Shown piece after piece: positions 14,203 through 21,960 of a stretch of DNA of 23,505 bases; the stretch's first letter is position 1; every line of letters begins with the position of its first letter. Under the pieces are notes generated by a model. That model searched no databases and was not told where the DNA came from. It worked only from the letters and a program-made list of their open reading frames with translations. A program made the position numbers and the translations under genes. The stretch comes from a virus, in the IMG/VR virus record IMGVR_UViG_3300042112_000102, positions 1 to 23,505 of that record; one strand, written 5' to 3'.

Positions 14203-15581
14203 TGGCTCTTGACCCCAACATTGCCCTACAGGCCGGCACTGGCATTGCGGCGCCCCCGAACCCGCTTCAGCAGTTGGGGCAGGTTGGCACTATCGCCAAC
14301 ACGTTCGCGCAGAACAAGTTGCTTGGGCAGTCGCTAGAGACGCAGCAACAGGCGCTTGCGGCGACGCGGCTCAAGACGCTTGGCGCCATCGCTGGCACCG
14401 CTTTGCGCGCCTACGATCCGCAGAACCCCGCCAGCGCCAACGGTGTGGTAGATGCGCTGCATCTCGGCATTGATTCGGCCGTTGCTAATGGCTCCATTGA
14501 CAAAAACACGGCGCAGCAACTGTATCAGGGCATCGCGGCAACCAAGTCGCCGCAGGACTTGATTGGCCGCGTGCAGCAGTTCGCGCTTATGGGCATTGAT
14601 CCCAACGCGGCGCTTACGCGCATCTACGGGGCGCCGGGCAGTGTGTCCAATGGCCAGGACTTGCAGCCGGGCATCGTGCGCGATCCGATGATGGGCGGCG
14701 GTTTCAACCCCGCTGGCCCTGCCATTCCTCAGTTCCCCAGCCGGTCGGAACTGGCGGGGCGCGTTCCGGGGCCGCCGGGGCCGGGCGGGGCGCCGACAAG
14801 CGTTCCGCTGGGCAGTGTCACGCCTCCTGCGCTTGGTGGCCCTGCCGTGTCGCCGCTGGGCACCGGGCGCCTTCCCGACGCGCTACGCAACCCCGCCAAC
14901 CCTGCCGCGCCTCCGATGGCGTCGCCCACGGGCCAGGTGGCGACCGGGCTAGGCCCGGCGCAGTCGGCTGCGCAATCTCAGACCGGCGGCCAAGCGGCGA
15001 CGCGCTTCACCGAGATTGCCGATCAGGGCGTTCGGGCGCAGTCGCAAGACGCGATCCTGTCCAACATGCTGACCGAAGCCGAGCAATTCACCACGGGTTC
15101 CATGGCGGATCGGGTGAAGAAATTCGGACAGTTCACCGTGCGGTTTGCCCCCGGCGTGGCGCGGTCCTTTGGGCTGGACGAAAAGACCGTTGCGGCCAAC
15201 GAATCGTTTGACAAGTTGGCGGCGCAGATTGCGGACGCTCAGGGCGCGGGTTCCGATGCCCGGCTTGCCGTCACGCAAAGCGCCAACCCCAACAGCAGCC
15301 TTTCCCCCGAAGGCATTCGGTTGATCGTGAACCAGCTTCGCGGGAACGCCGATTACATGCGCGCCCGCGCCACGCTGGCGGCAAACTGGCCCGACAAGGC
15401 GGACCATCAGGGCTTTGAGCAATTCGCCAAGAACCTTGATCCGCGCGTGTTCCAGTTGATCCGCATGACGCCGGAACAGCGAACGACATTCTTCAACAAA
15501 ATGCCGGCGGCGGATCGCGAGGCCGTCAAGCAGTCGTGGGCGTGGGCGAACTCGCAGGGTATCGGCGGCGGTGGTCGATAG
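14202..15581 (+). CDS. Ejection protein, gp20-like
   Basis: The 459-aa protein has an Ala/Gln-rich helical N-terminal part, a long Pro/Gly-rich linker at about 165-250 (PGPPGPGGAPTSVPLGSVTP), and a helical C-terminal part (ILSNMLTEAEQFTTGSMADR; LRGNADYMRARATLAANWPD; QLIRMTPEQRTTFFNKMP). The last part resembles the C-termini of internal virion proteins of P22/T7-type phages. It sits second in the ejection block, as P22 gene 20 does. The ATG at 14202 (TAATG overlap, GGGGGCG upstream) is preferred to the GTG at 14193. No enzyme motif is visible. It probably builds the trans-envelope channel with its neighbours. Confidence 0.75.
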   Translation: MALDPNIALQAGTGIAAPPNPLQQLGQVGTIANTFAQNKLLGQSLETQQQALAATRLKTLGAIAGTALRAYDPQNPASANGVVDALHLGIDSAVANGSIDKNTAQQLYQGIAATKSPQDLIGRVQQFALMGIDPNAALTRIYGAPGSVSNGQDLQPGIVRDPMMGGGFNPAGPAIPQFPSRSELAGRVPGPPGPGGAPTSVPLGSVTPPALGGPAVSPLGTGRLPDALRNPANPAAPPMASPTGQVATGLGPAQSAAQSQTGGQAATRFTEIADQGVRAQSQDAILSNMLTEAEQFTTGSMADRVKKFGQFTVRFAPGVARSFGLDEKTVAANESFDKLAAQIADAQGAGSDARLAVTQSANPNSSLSPEGIRLIVNQLRGNADYMRARATLAANWPDKADHQGFEQFAKNLDPRVFQLIRMTPEQRTTFFNKMPAADREAVKQSWAWANSQGIGGGGR

Positions 15582-17958
15582 ATACGCCCCGATCTTCGAA
15601 GCCGCCGGGCGCGAATGGAACGTTGATCCGCGCCTGTTGCGGGCGATTGCGATCCAAGAGAGTGGCGGCGATCCCACGGCGCGTAGTCGTGCTGGCGCTG
15701 TGGGCGTTATGCAGATCATGCCAGGCACCGGGCAAGAGCTTGGCGTCACGAACCTGACGGACCCCGAGCAAAGCATCTACGCGGGCGCCAAATACCTGTC
15801 GCAGATGCTGGACCGCTACAAGCACCCGGAACTTGCCTTGGCTGCCTACAACGCCGGGCCGGGGCGCGTTGATGCCTACTTGAAGGGCGGGGCGTTGCCT
15901 GACGAGACGCTGAAGTACGTGCCGGCCGTCAAGGCGCATTTCGAAAGGTCGCAGCCCGTGGGAGATCGTCGCGCATCCGCCCTGCCGTCCGATGCGGACT
16001 TTCTCAAGTCGCTGCCCAGCGCCGGCCCCGACAAGCCGGCGCCCATGTCCGACGCGGATTTCCTCAAGGCGCTTCCGGGTGGTGACGCGCCGCCCGCACC
16101 GCCCCAACAGGACCGGCGCCAACAGGGCAACCCCGACGATCCCGTGATGCCGCAGCGTTTCCAGCGCCGCGCCGATCTTGGCCCTCGTTCTTCGTCTGCG
16201 GTCGAGACGGGCACCACCGTGGGCAGCATGGTGGACAGCGCCCGCAACATCGGCGCCGCCGCCGCGCGCGGGTTTCAGGAAGGCTCTCAGCCGCTACCGC
16301 CGCTGGTGACGCCGGTCATGGAGGGGCTAGGCGTGTTCGGGCCTGCTGGCGGCGGCACGCTCATGCAGGGCGTCAACCGGCAGATTATCGCCCCTGTGGC
16401 GCAATTGGGCGAATGGGCGCTAAGGGGTGCCAACGGCCTGTTTCGCGGGGCTCAGGCGGGCGTGGCGCAAGCGGGCGCGGAGATTGACCAGCCGCAACTA
16501 GGGCGCGACCTGGCAGCCATCCCCGAGGCGTTCATGGGCGGTGGCATGGGGATGCCGCGCAACCGACTGGCGCCCGGTGTTCACACCGAAGCGCCGTATG
16601 CACGCCTCGCTGCCGACCTAGAGGCCCGCATAGCGGCCGACAGGACGCCGCCTGCGCCTCCGCCGCCACCGCCGGGTATGCCCGTCCCCGACTTCCTGCC
16701 GCCCGGTGTGCGGGCTCCTGAAGCGCCTCCCGTGCGTCCTGCGGCGCCGCCTGAATTTCTGCCGCCGGGCGTGGCTGCCGAGGCTGGCCCGCGTCGTTCG
16801 GCTGGCGCGGCTGCGGCGACGGATCAGGAAGCCAATATGTCCCGCAAGGAGGCTGTGGCGCAGCGGGCGACGGCAGAGCGGCAGGCGTTGCAAGAATCCC
16901 AGCCGGCGGGCGTGGCGGACAACACCGAATACGTGCCGGGCAGCGTTCCGACCGAAGCGCACATTGCACAGACCACGGAGGCCGCGCGGGCCGAAAAGAG
17001 CATGGCGACGCAATCGCCTGCCGCCAAGCAGATGTTTGACGACCTCCGGGCGCGCAACAACGAAGCACGGGCAGATTTCTTTGCCGAGATGGAGGGCAGC
17101 CCGACGCTCAAATTGCGCCTAGAGCAGGCGCGGGAGCAACAGGCACAGGCGGACTTGCGCGCGGCGTGGCGGAACAAGGGCGCAGCCGATGCGACCCCGG
17201 TTGTCAAGATGGCGCAGTCCATCATTGATGGACCCGCCGGGCGCCAAGAGTCCGTTGAAAAGACGATGAAGAATGTCTTGGCCCGGATGCAGGACAAAAG
17301 CGGAAAGCCATACACCGATCCCGAAATGCTCTACGGGGTGCGCAACCACATCCGCAATCTGCTTGAGGGCAAGACCGACGACAGCGCCCAAGCGTCGCTG
17401 GCGCGCAAGGAACTGGTGCAAATCCGCGATGCGCTAGACGGCGTGATCGAGCAGGCCGCGCCGGGCTTTCGCCAATACCTTGAGAACTTCAAGCAGGCTT
17501 CGGCGCCGATTGACGAAATGGAAATCTTGCAGGCGTGGAGTAAGAAAATCCGTTCCGACAACGGGAACGGCCCGATTACGTTCCAAGGCGTGCAGCGGAT
17601 GATGAAGGACCTCGTCAGCGCGCGCGAAAGCACTCAGCCGCATGCGGCGCACGGGATCAGTGACGAGACGATGGCTAAGCTGTGGGCGCTGCGCAACGAC
17701 CTCCGCCGCCAGCACGCATCCGAAACACTGGCCCGCGCGCCGGGTTCGGATAGCGGGCAGAATTTCTTCGACGCAGCCAAGGGCCTAGCGACCCGCGCGG
17801 CTGCTGAGGGTGCTGCGGCTGCGGTAGGCGTCCCGCCCGGCATCCCGTCAATGATTTGGGGGACTATCACCGGCCCCATGCGTGAGAACGCGCTGTTGCG
17901 GGGCGCCAACCGCGCCACCAGCGTTGATCCAAACCGCCTGCGCCCACCGCCGCAGTAG
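15571..17958 (+). CDS. Virion transglycosylase-ejection fusion protein, gp16 position
   Basis: The 795-aa protein starts with a lytic transglycosylase (SLT) domain: IAIQESGGDP with catalytic Glu30, AGAVGVMQIMPGT at 41-53 and LAAYNAGPGRV at 90-100. This should cut peptidoglycan locally during DNA entry. Twin motifs SDADFLK[SA]LP follow at 140-149 and 160-169, then a hydrophobic Gly/Ala region (about 225-330), a Pro-rich linker with twin [DE]FLPPGV (374-380, 395-401), and a long helical C-terminal half with EMLYGVRNHIRNLLEGKTDD. P22 gp16 (609 aa) holds the same place but lacks a clear SLT domain. The GTG overlaps the gp20-like stop by 11 bases. The 3' end overlaps an antisense gene. Confidence 0.9.
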   Translation: MVDRYAPIFEAAGREWNVDPRLLRAIAIQESGGDPTARSRAGAVGVMQIMPGTGQELGVTNLTDPEQSIYAGAKYLSQMLDRYKHPELALAAYNAGPGRVDAYLKGGALPDETLKYVPAVKAHFERSQPVGDRRASALPSDADFLKSLPSAGPDKPAPMSDADFLKALPGGDAPPAPPQQDRRQQGNPDDPVMPQRFQRRADLGPRSSSAVETGTTVGSMVDSARNIGAAAARGFQEGSQPLPPLVTPVMEGLGVFGPAGGGTLMQGVNRQIIAPVAQLGEWALRGANGLFRGAQAGVAQAGAEIDQPQLGRDLAAIPEAFMGGGMGMPRNRLAPGVHTEAPYARLAADLEARIAADRTPPAPPPPPPGMPVPDFLPPGVRAPEAPPVRPAAPPEFLPPGVAAEAGPRRSAGAAAATDQEANMSRKEAVAQRATAERQALQESQPAGVADNTEYVPGSVPTEAHIAQTTEAARAEKSMATQSPAAKQMFDDLRARNNEARADFFAEMEGSPTLKLRLEQAREQQAQADLRAAWRNKGAADATPVVKMAQSIIDGPAGRQESVEKTMKNVLARMQDKSGKPYTDPEMLYGVRNHIRNLLEGKTDDSAQASLARKELVQIRDALDGVIEQAAPGFRQYLENFKQASAPIDEMEILQAWSKKIRSDNGNGPITFQGVQRMMKDLVSARESTQPHAAHGISDETMAKLWALRNDLRRQHASETLARAPGSDSGQNFFDAAKGLATRAAAEGAAAAVGVPPGIPSMIWGTITGPMRENALLRGANRATSVDPNRLRPPPQ

Positions 17959-18189
17959 CCAAATCCGCGCGCTCGCTGCGCACCAAGCCAAACCCGCGAT
18001 AGCCAGATAGCCGCCCTCTGCCCGGCCATCCGCCGGGATGCGCCCAAACTGCGCCTCTAGGTGCATTGCCCACCAGAAACAGCCCACCGCCGTCAGCACC
18101 AGCCACGCGGCGATGCGGCCGATCCCATGCCCTGACCACCAGAGCCAGCCAAGCACGGACGCAACCGCCGTGCCGATTACCCACGCCAT
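17848..18189 (-). CDS. Antisense small membrane protein, possible superinfection exclusion
   Basis: This 113-aa protein is read against all its neighbours. Three hydrophobic segments are visible: about 3-18 (WVIGTAVASVLGWLWW), 25-42 (RIAAWLVLTAVGCFWWAM) and 61-79 (GYLAIAGLAWCAASARIWLL), the last followed by RRW. The start has a strong GGGAGG five bases upstream, and codon use shows the same G/C third-base bias as real genes here. It fills the only sizeable gap without rightward genes (17959-18213), and its last third overlaps the ejection gene by 111 bases. In P22 the opposite-strand sieA/immunity I genes lie exactly between gene 16 and the tailspike gene, so a SieA-like inner-membrane block to DNA entry is an attractive inference. 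No sequence similarity is claimed; a holin-like role is the alternative. Confidence 0.65.
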   Translation of the reverse strand: MAWVIGTAVASVLGWLWWSGHGIGRIAAWLVLTAVGCFWWAMHLEAQFGRIPADGRAEGGYLAIAGLAWCAASARIWLLRRWAQAVWINAGGAVGAPQQRVLTHGAGDSPPNH

Positions 18190-18193
18190 TCTG

Positions 18194-18204
18194 TCCTCCC
18201 GGAG
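18194..18204. promoter_or_regulatory. Shared Shine-Dalgarno block for two divergent genes
   Basis: CTCCCGGAG (18196-18204) is an odd-length palindrome. Read leftward, TCCTCCC (18194-18200) gives GGGAGGA five bases before the antisense ATG. Read rightward, GGAG (18201-18204) lies nine bases before the fibre ATG at 18214. Only 24 bases separate the two start codons, so no promoter fits between them. The fibre gene must be read from upstream and the antisense gene from inside the fibre gene. Confidence 0.6.
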
Positions 18205-18213
18205 CCTGCCCGC

Positions 18214-19698
18214 ATGGCGCTACCTCTGCCCAACGGCGAAACCCAGTTCATCGACGCCAGCGGCAATCCGTTGGCTGGGGGTTACGTCTATCACTACGTT
18301 CCCGGCACAAGCACGCCAAAGAACACCTATCAGGACCAGGCTGGCACGATTGTGAACAGCAATCCAGTGGTGCTGGACGCGGCGGGGCGGGCGATCATTT
18401 TTGGCGATGGCCTGTATCGGCAAGTAGTGACGGACAGCCTGGGCAATCAGGCGTGGGACCAAGAGACGGGCGTTGCGACGCTTTCGGTTCTCGGTGCGGT
18501 GGCCAAGGCGGGCGACACGATGACGGGGCGCCTCACGGTGCCGGCGTTCACGTCCACCTCTACCGCAGCGGCGCAGACGATTACGCCGATTGGCAATCCT
18601 TCGCTGCTGGCGATGAACCCGATTAGCGGCACGACCACTTCCAGCACGCAAAACGAACTGGCGCTGTCCATCAACCTTGTCAGCAACACGGGCGCCGCCG
18701 CTACGGTGCCAACGGCCAAAAACAAGGTGGCGCTCTACTCGGCCATCCAAGCCGACGCCGGCAGCGGCAACGTATGGGCGTTCAACCCGTTGCTGCTGTT
18801 GAACTCCGGAGCCTGCACCATCGGCGGGGCGCAGATTGCGGAGTTCGACCTCGCCAACAACAGCGGGACGCACTTCGGGGACGCGGGCGGTTTCCCGGCG
18901 CAGCCTGCCGTATTCGGCATGCAGATCACCGGCATCAGCACCAACCGCGCGACGGCGGCGGTGGCGGTGCTGGGCAACCTTGCCGACCTCGTTTCCCCGA
19001 TGTGGAATCAGGGGCTTGTGTTCGCCTCGCAGAGCGTGCGCCTGACCACGATTGCCGACTACACCAACAGCGTCACGTCGATTGACCTGCAAGGCGTCCA
19101 CACGGGCTACGGGCTCGATACCTACAATGGTTCGTTTGCCTCCGGGGCAATCCGGCTGGACAGTCAGGCCCGCATCGTGGCGCGCAACGCGGCGGACAGC
19201 ACGGATATCGACGTTCTGAAAACTTCTGTTTCTGACAGCCTCGTTCTGGGCAGCGCGTCGTCTCCCTACATCATCGCCACGGCCGGCACCGGCTTCGTCC
19301 CGTCTGCCGATAACACGCTGGTGTGCGGCGTCTCTGGCGCCCGCTGGTCCGCCGTGTGGGCGGCGAACGGCACCATTCAGACCTCCGACCCGTCGCTGAA
19401 AACCGACATTCAGCGGCTGACCGGCGTTCCCACGGGCGACATTATCGACGCCATCAAGCCAATTACCTTTCGATGGCTGGACGGCGGCGGCGGGAAGCCT
19501 GGCAAGCGGACGCATTGGGGCTTCAACGCCGAAGAAATCGGCACGATTGCCACCAAGGCCAAGCGCGACTTCGGCGGGTTCGTGAAAGCTGAGGACGACA
19601 CGCTTTCGATTCGACCAGACCAGTTGATCCCGATTCTGTGGGAAGAGATGCGGCGCCTCCGCAAGCGCGTCGCCCAGCTTGAGGGGCGCAAGTCGTGA
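18214..19698 (+). CDS. Tail fibre with S74 intramolecular chaperone
   Basis: This 494-aa protein begins with a head-binding-type domain: AGGYVYHYVPGTSTPKNTYQ, then an N-x-N-P-V-V-L-D-A-A-G-R segment, then GDGLYRQVVTDSLGNQAWD. A G-D-T-M-T-G-R-L repeat at 100-106 precedes a beta-rich shaft. The C-terminus is a Peptidase_S74 chaperone. SDPSLKTDI starts at residue 391, with the catalytic pair Ser391 and Lys396 spaced five residues apart as in endosialidases; I-x-P-I-T-F-R-W, HWGFNAEEIG and a closing coiled coil (LWEEMRRLRKRVAQLEGRKS) follow. The chaperone folds the trimer and then cleaves itself off before Ser391, leaving a mature fibre of about 390 residues. Receptor recognition is inferred. Confidence 0.92.
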   Translation: MALPLPNGETQFIDASGNPLAGGYVYHYVPGTSTPKNTYQDQAGTIVNSNPVVLDAAGRAIIFGDGLYRQVVTDSLGNQAWDQETGVATLSVLGAVAKAGDTMTGRLTVPAFTSTSTAAAQTITPIGNPSLLAMNPISGTTTSSTQNELALSINLVSNTGAAATVPTAKNKVALYSAIQADAGSGNVWAFNPLLLLNSGACTIGGAQIAEFDLANNSGTHFGDAGGFPAQPAVFGMQITGISTNRATAAVAVLGNLADLVSPMWNQGLVFASQSVRLTTIADYTNSVTSIDLQGVHTGYGLDTYNGSFASGAIRLDSQARIVARNAADSTDIDVLKTSVSDSLVLGSASSPYIIATAGTGFVPSADNTLVCGVSGARWSAVWAANGTIQTSDPSLKTDIQRLTGVPTGDIIDAIKPITFRWLDGGGGKPGKRTHWGFNAEEIGTIATKAKRDFGGFVKAEDDTLSIRPDQLIPILWEEMRRLRKRVAQLEGRKS

Positions 19699-21440
19699 CC
19701 GCCATTCAATACATTTCCCAGCTTGGCACGCCCGCCGCCGGGTCTGCTGCGGCGACCGATCTTGTGCCCGTCACTCAGGGCAGCACGGGCGCGTTGACCG
19801 GCACAACTCGCAAGATGAAGTTGGCCGAAGCGTCGGGCGGCGTTACCGGGATGCTGAACGTCCTTGCGTTTGGCGCGGTGGGCGACGGCACGACCGACGA
19901 CACCACGGCCCTGCAAGCGGCTTTTAGCGCCATCGGCACCAACGGCGGCACAGTGCTGTTGCCGCTGGGATACGTCTTTGCCGTGTCGCGCACCATGATT
20001 GTCAAATCCAAGACCACGACGACCGGCGGCGGCACGCTCAAGGCGCTGGCGCAGGCGTCTTGGCCCACAAACCAGTATTGGGCGTTCAAGAACGAGAATT
20101 TCGACGCCAGCGTAATCACAGACACGGATATCGTGTTCCGTGGCATTGATGTGGATTGGTCCAACATCAGCAGCGCCGCTTATGGGCATCTGTTCCACAT
20201 CCGCAAAGCGCGCCGGGTCATTGTGGAAGATTGCAAGACGCAGGGCGGTTCTAGTGCTTCGGCGCTTCTAGGATGCGACGACACGCTTGTGCAGGGCTGC
20301 CGCATGAAGGGGTTCTTGAACTGCGGCCCCGACCATTGGGACGGACCGAGCAACGCGCGGGTGATCGGGAATTATATCGAGTCCGACAACACGGCGCAGA
20401 TGGTCAATTTCAATCCCGATCCAACCGATCCGCCCTCCACGGGCTATGTGGCGTCTGGCTTCACCATGACGGCGAATGAGCTGGTTTCGGCGCAGGCAAC
20501 CGCTCGACCGACGCAGATTGAGCCGTTGCGCGCGGGCGCCTACATGGTTGGGGCGACGATCACCAACAACGTGTTCCGCAATTGCTCGCTTGTCATCCGT
20601 GGCGATGTTCGCAGTGTGACCGTCTCGGGCAACACGTTTGTCGATCTTCTCGGCACAGCCGAAGCCATAACCAACTATGTGTTCAATGGCGGCACCGGCA
20701 GCGGCATCACGATCACCGGGAACGTCATTCGCAACCCGCTCACCGCCGCGCCAAATTGGGGCGTGATTCGCACCGAAACTGCCAGCGCCAACGTGGTCGG
20801 CAACGTCATCACCGGCACGGGCTACAGCGTCGATGCCATCTATCGCGGCAGCCCGGCGGTGGGTTACGCGGGCGCCAACTATGCGCAGACCAACCCTATT
20901 GTTGGCCAGTTTCAGCGCGGCGGCCGGCTGGACAACGGCGGATCGTCGCTATGGGGCTGGACGGATGCCAGCGGCGGCGCCGTCGATATGCGGTTGCAGT
21001 CGGACAACAACTGGATTTTCCGGGGCACCGACGCGGGCGGCAGCATCCGCTCGTATATGTCGATTTTCGCTCGCAGCAGCACGGCACCAATGCTGTGCGA
21101 CGTGCCGTTTCAGTTTAACCAAGCCATTCGCCAGAATGTTGCTCAGCTTGCGGCGGCGGGCACGGTCATCGGCACGGCAACGGACGTAACCGCGAACATC
21201 AACGAAGTGACGAGCGCGACGGGCGGTGTCGCCACGGGCATTCGTTTGGTGGCCATCTCCGGGCTTAAGACGACCGTCATCAACTCCACGGCGACGACCA
21301 TCAACGTCTATCCAAACAACAGCGGCGCTTCGCAAATCGACGGCGGCGGCGTCGGGGTGCCGACCACGATCACGGCGGGCAAATCCAAGACCTTCGCGCT
21401 GGTGTCCGCCAACAACTTCCGAACAGTGAGTGTAACATGA
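19695..21440 (+). CDS. Tailspike, right-handed beta-helix (pectate-lyase-3 type)
   Basis: The 581-aa protein has an N-terminal adaptor (ISQLGTPAAGSAAATDLVPV, TGTTRKMKL). The beta-helix entry signature NVLAFGAVGDGTTDDTTALQ is at about 55-74, followed by long N/T/G-rich beta-helix turns (ATITNNVFRNCSLVIRGD, SVTVSGNTFVDL, GITITGNVIRN). A separate C-terminal domain from about 480 (G-I-R-L-V-A-I-S-G...V-Y-P-N-N...I-T-A-G-K-S-K-T-F) is of a type seen at fibre tips. Spikes of this fold often depolymerise capsule or LPS O-antigen. Catalytic residues cannot be picked by eye. The GTG start lies inside the end of the fibre gene (GTGA), with AGGGGCG upstream. Confidence 0.9.
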   Translation: MTAIQYISQLGTPAAGSAAATDLVPVTQGSTGALTGTTRKMKLAEASGGVTGMLNVLAFGAVGDGTTDDTTALQAAFSAIGTNGGTVLLPLGYVFAVSRTMIVKSKTTTTGGGTLKALAQASWPTNQYWAFKNENFDASVITDTDIVFRGIDVDWSNISSAAYGHLFHIRKARRVIVEDCKTQGGSSASALLGCDDTLVQGCRMKGFLNCGPDHWDGPSNARVIGNYIESDNTAQMVNFNPDPTDPPSTGYVASGFTMTANELVSAQATARPTQIEPLRAGAYMVGATITNNVFRNCSLVIRGDVRSVTVSGNTFVDLLGTAEAITNYVFNGGTGSGITITGNVIRNPLTAAPNWGVIRTETASANVVGNVITGTGYSVDAIYRGSPAVGYAGANYAQTNPIVGQFQRGGRLDNGGSSLWGWTDASGGAVDMRLQSDNNWIFRGTDAGGSIRSYMSIFARSSTAPMLCDVPFQFNQAIRQNVAQLAAAGTVIGTATDVTANINEVTSATGGVATGIRLVAISGLKTTVINSTATTINVYPNNSGASQIDGGGVGVPTTITAGKSKTFALVSANNFRTVSVT

Positions 21441-21616
21441 CGCTGATTGAGGCAGGCTTTCCGTTCACGGAAGCCCAAACGCTAGCGCTCAAGGGCATAA
21501 CAACAGTTGACGAGTTGAAAGCCTACATGAGCGGCACCCCTGATGTTGCAGACCAATTCGGGCGCGTCGTGGCCATTGCGATCACGCAGTTCCTGGAAAG
21601 CAAGGAGCCTAACTAA
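21437..21616 (+). CDS. Small helical protein between spike and adhesin genes
   Basis: The 59-aa protein reads MTLIEAGFPFTEAQTLALKG, then ITTVDELKAYMSGTP, then DQFGRVVAIAITQFLESKEPN. It is mainly helical and acidic, with no membrane segment. Its ATG overlaps the spike stop (ATGA) and its stop overlaps the next start (TAATG), so it is certainly embedded in the operon. Small genes just after receptor-binding genes often act as fibre chaperones or tip subunits, but I do not recognise this family, so the role is left open. Confidence 0.6.
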   Translation: MTLIEAGFPFTEAQTLALKGITTVDELKAYMSGTPDVADQFGRVVAIAITQFLESKEPN

Positions 21617-21960
21617 TGACCGCGATTCCGTCCGCGCTCCCGGCGTTCTTCCCGGAGCAAACGTCAACGCTGGCCTGCAACACCACCAGCGGCAGCACCA
21701 ATGTCGTTCTTGGCACCGTTGGCGATACCCTGCTGTTGCGCAACGAAGGGCCTTCCACGGCGTTTGTGGCGTTCGGCAATGCCGGCGTAGTGGCCACGGC
21801 TGGCGGCGTCGCCAACGCCTCTAGCGATGGCTCTTATCCTCTCCTTGCGGGAGAGATCAGTACCGTTCGCGTTGATGCCATCGGTTCGGGTCTGAACGTT
21901 GCGGGCATCACGGCCAGCGGAACGGCAACCGTCCGCATCACGCGCGGGAGTGGCGTGTAA
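21616..21960 (+). CDS. Small beta-rich virion protein near the adhesin
   Basis: The 114-aa protein has the sequence pattern STNVVLGTVGDTLLLRNEGP, then STAFVAFGNAGVVAT, then YPLLAGEISTVRVDAIGSGL and a final SGTATVRITRGSGV. This N-V-V-L...L-R-N-x-G...A-F-V-x-F-G-x-x-x-V-x-A-T arrangement is seen in small structural proteins and fibre C-terminal domains of many phages and suggests a compact beta-sandwich. No signal or membrane segment is seen. TAATG overlaps link it to both neighbours. It is similar in style, not in clear sequence, to the genes at 1725 and 12724. Confidence 0.65.
   Translation: MTAIPSALPAFFPEQTSTLACNTTSGSTNVVLGTVGDTLLLRNEGPSTAFVAFGNAGVVATAGGVANASSDGSYPLLAGEISTVRVDAIGSGLNVAGITASGTATVRITRGSGV

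Noticed and set aside
18220-19515. A 431-aa open frame antisense to the tail fibre
   Set aside because: It is the same kind of shadow; Arg-rich, with no domain. The fibre with its S74 motif is the real gene.
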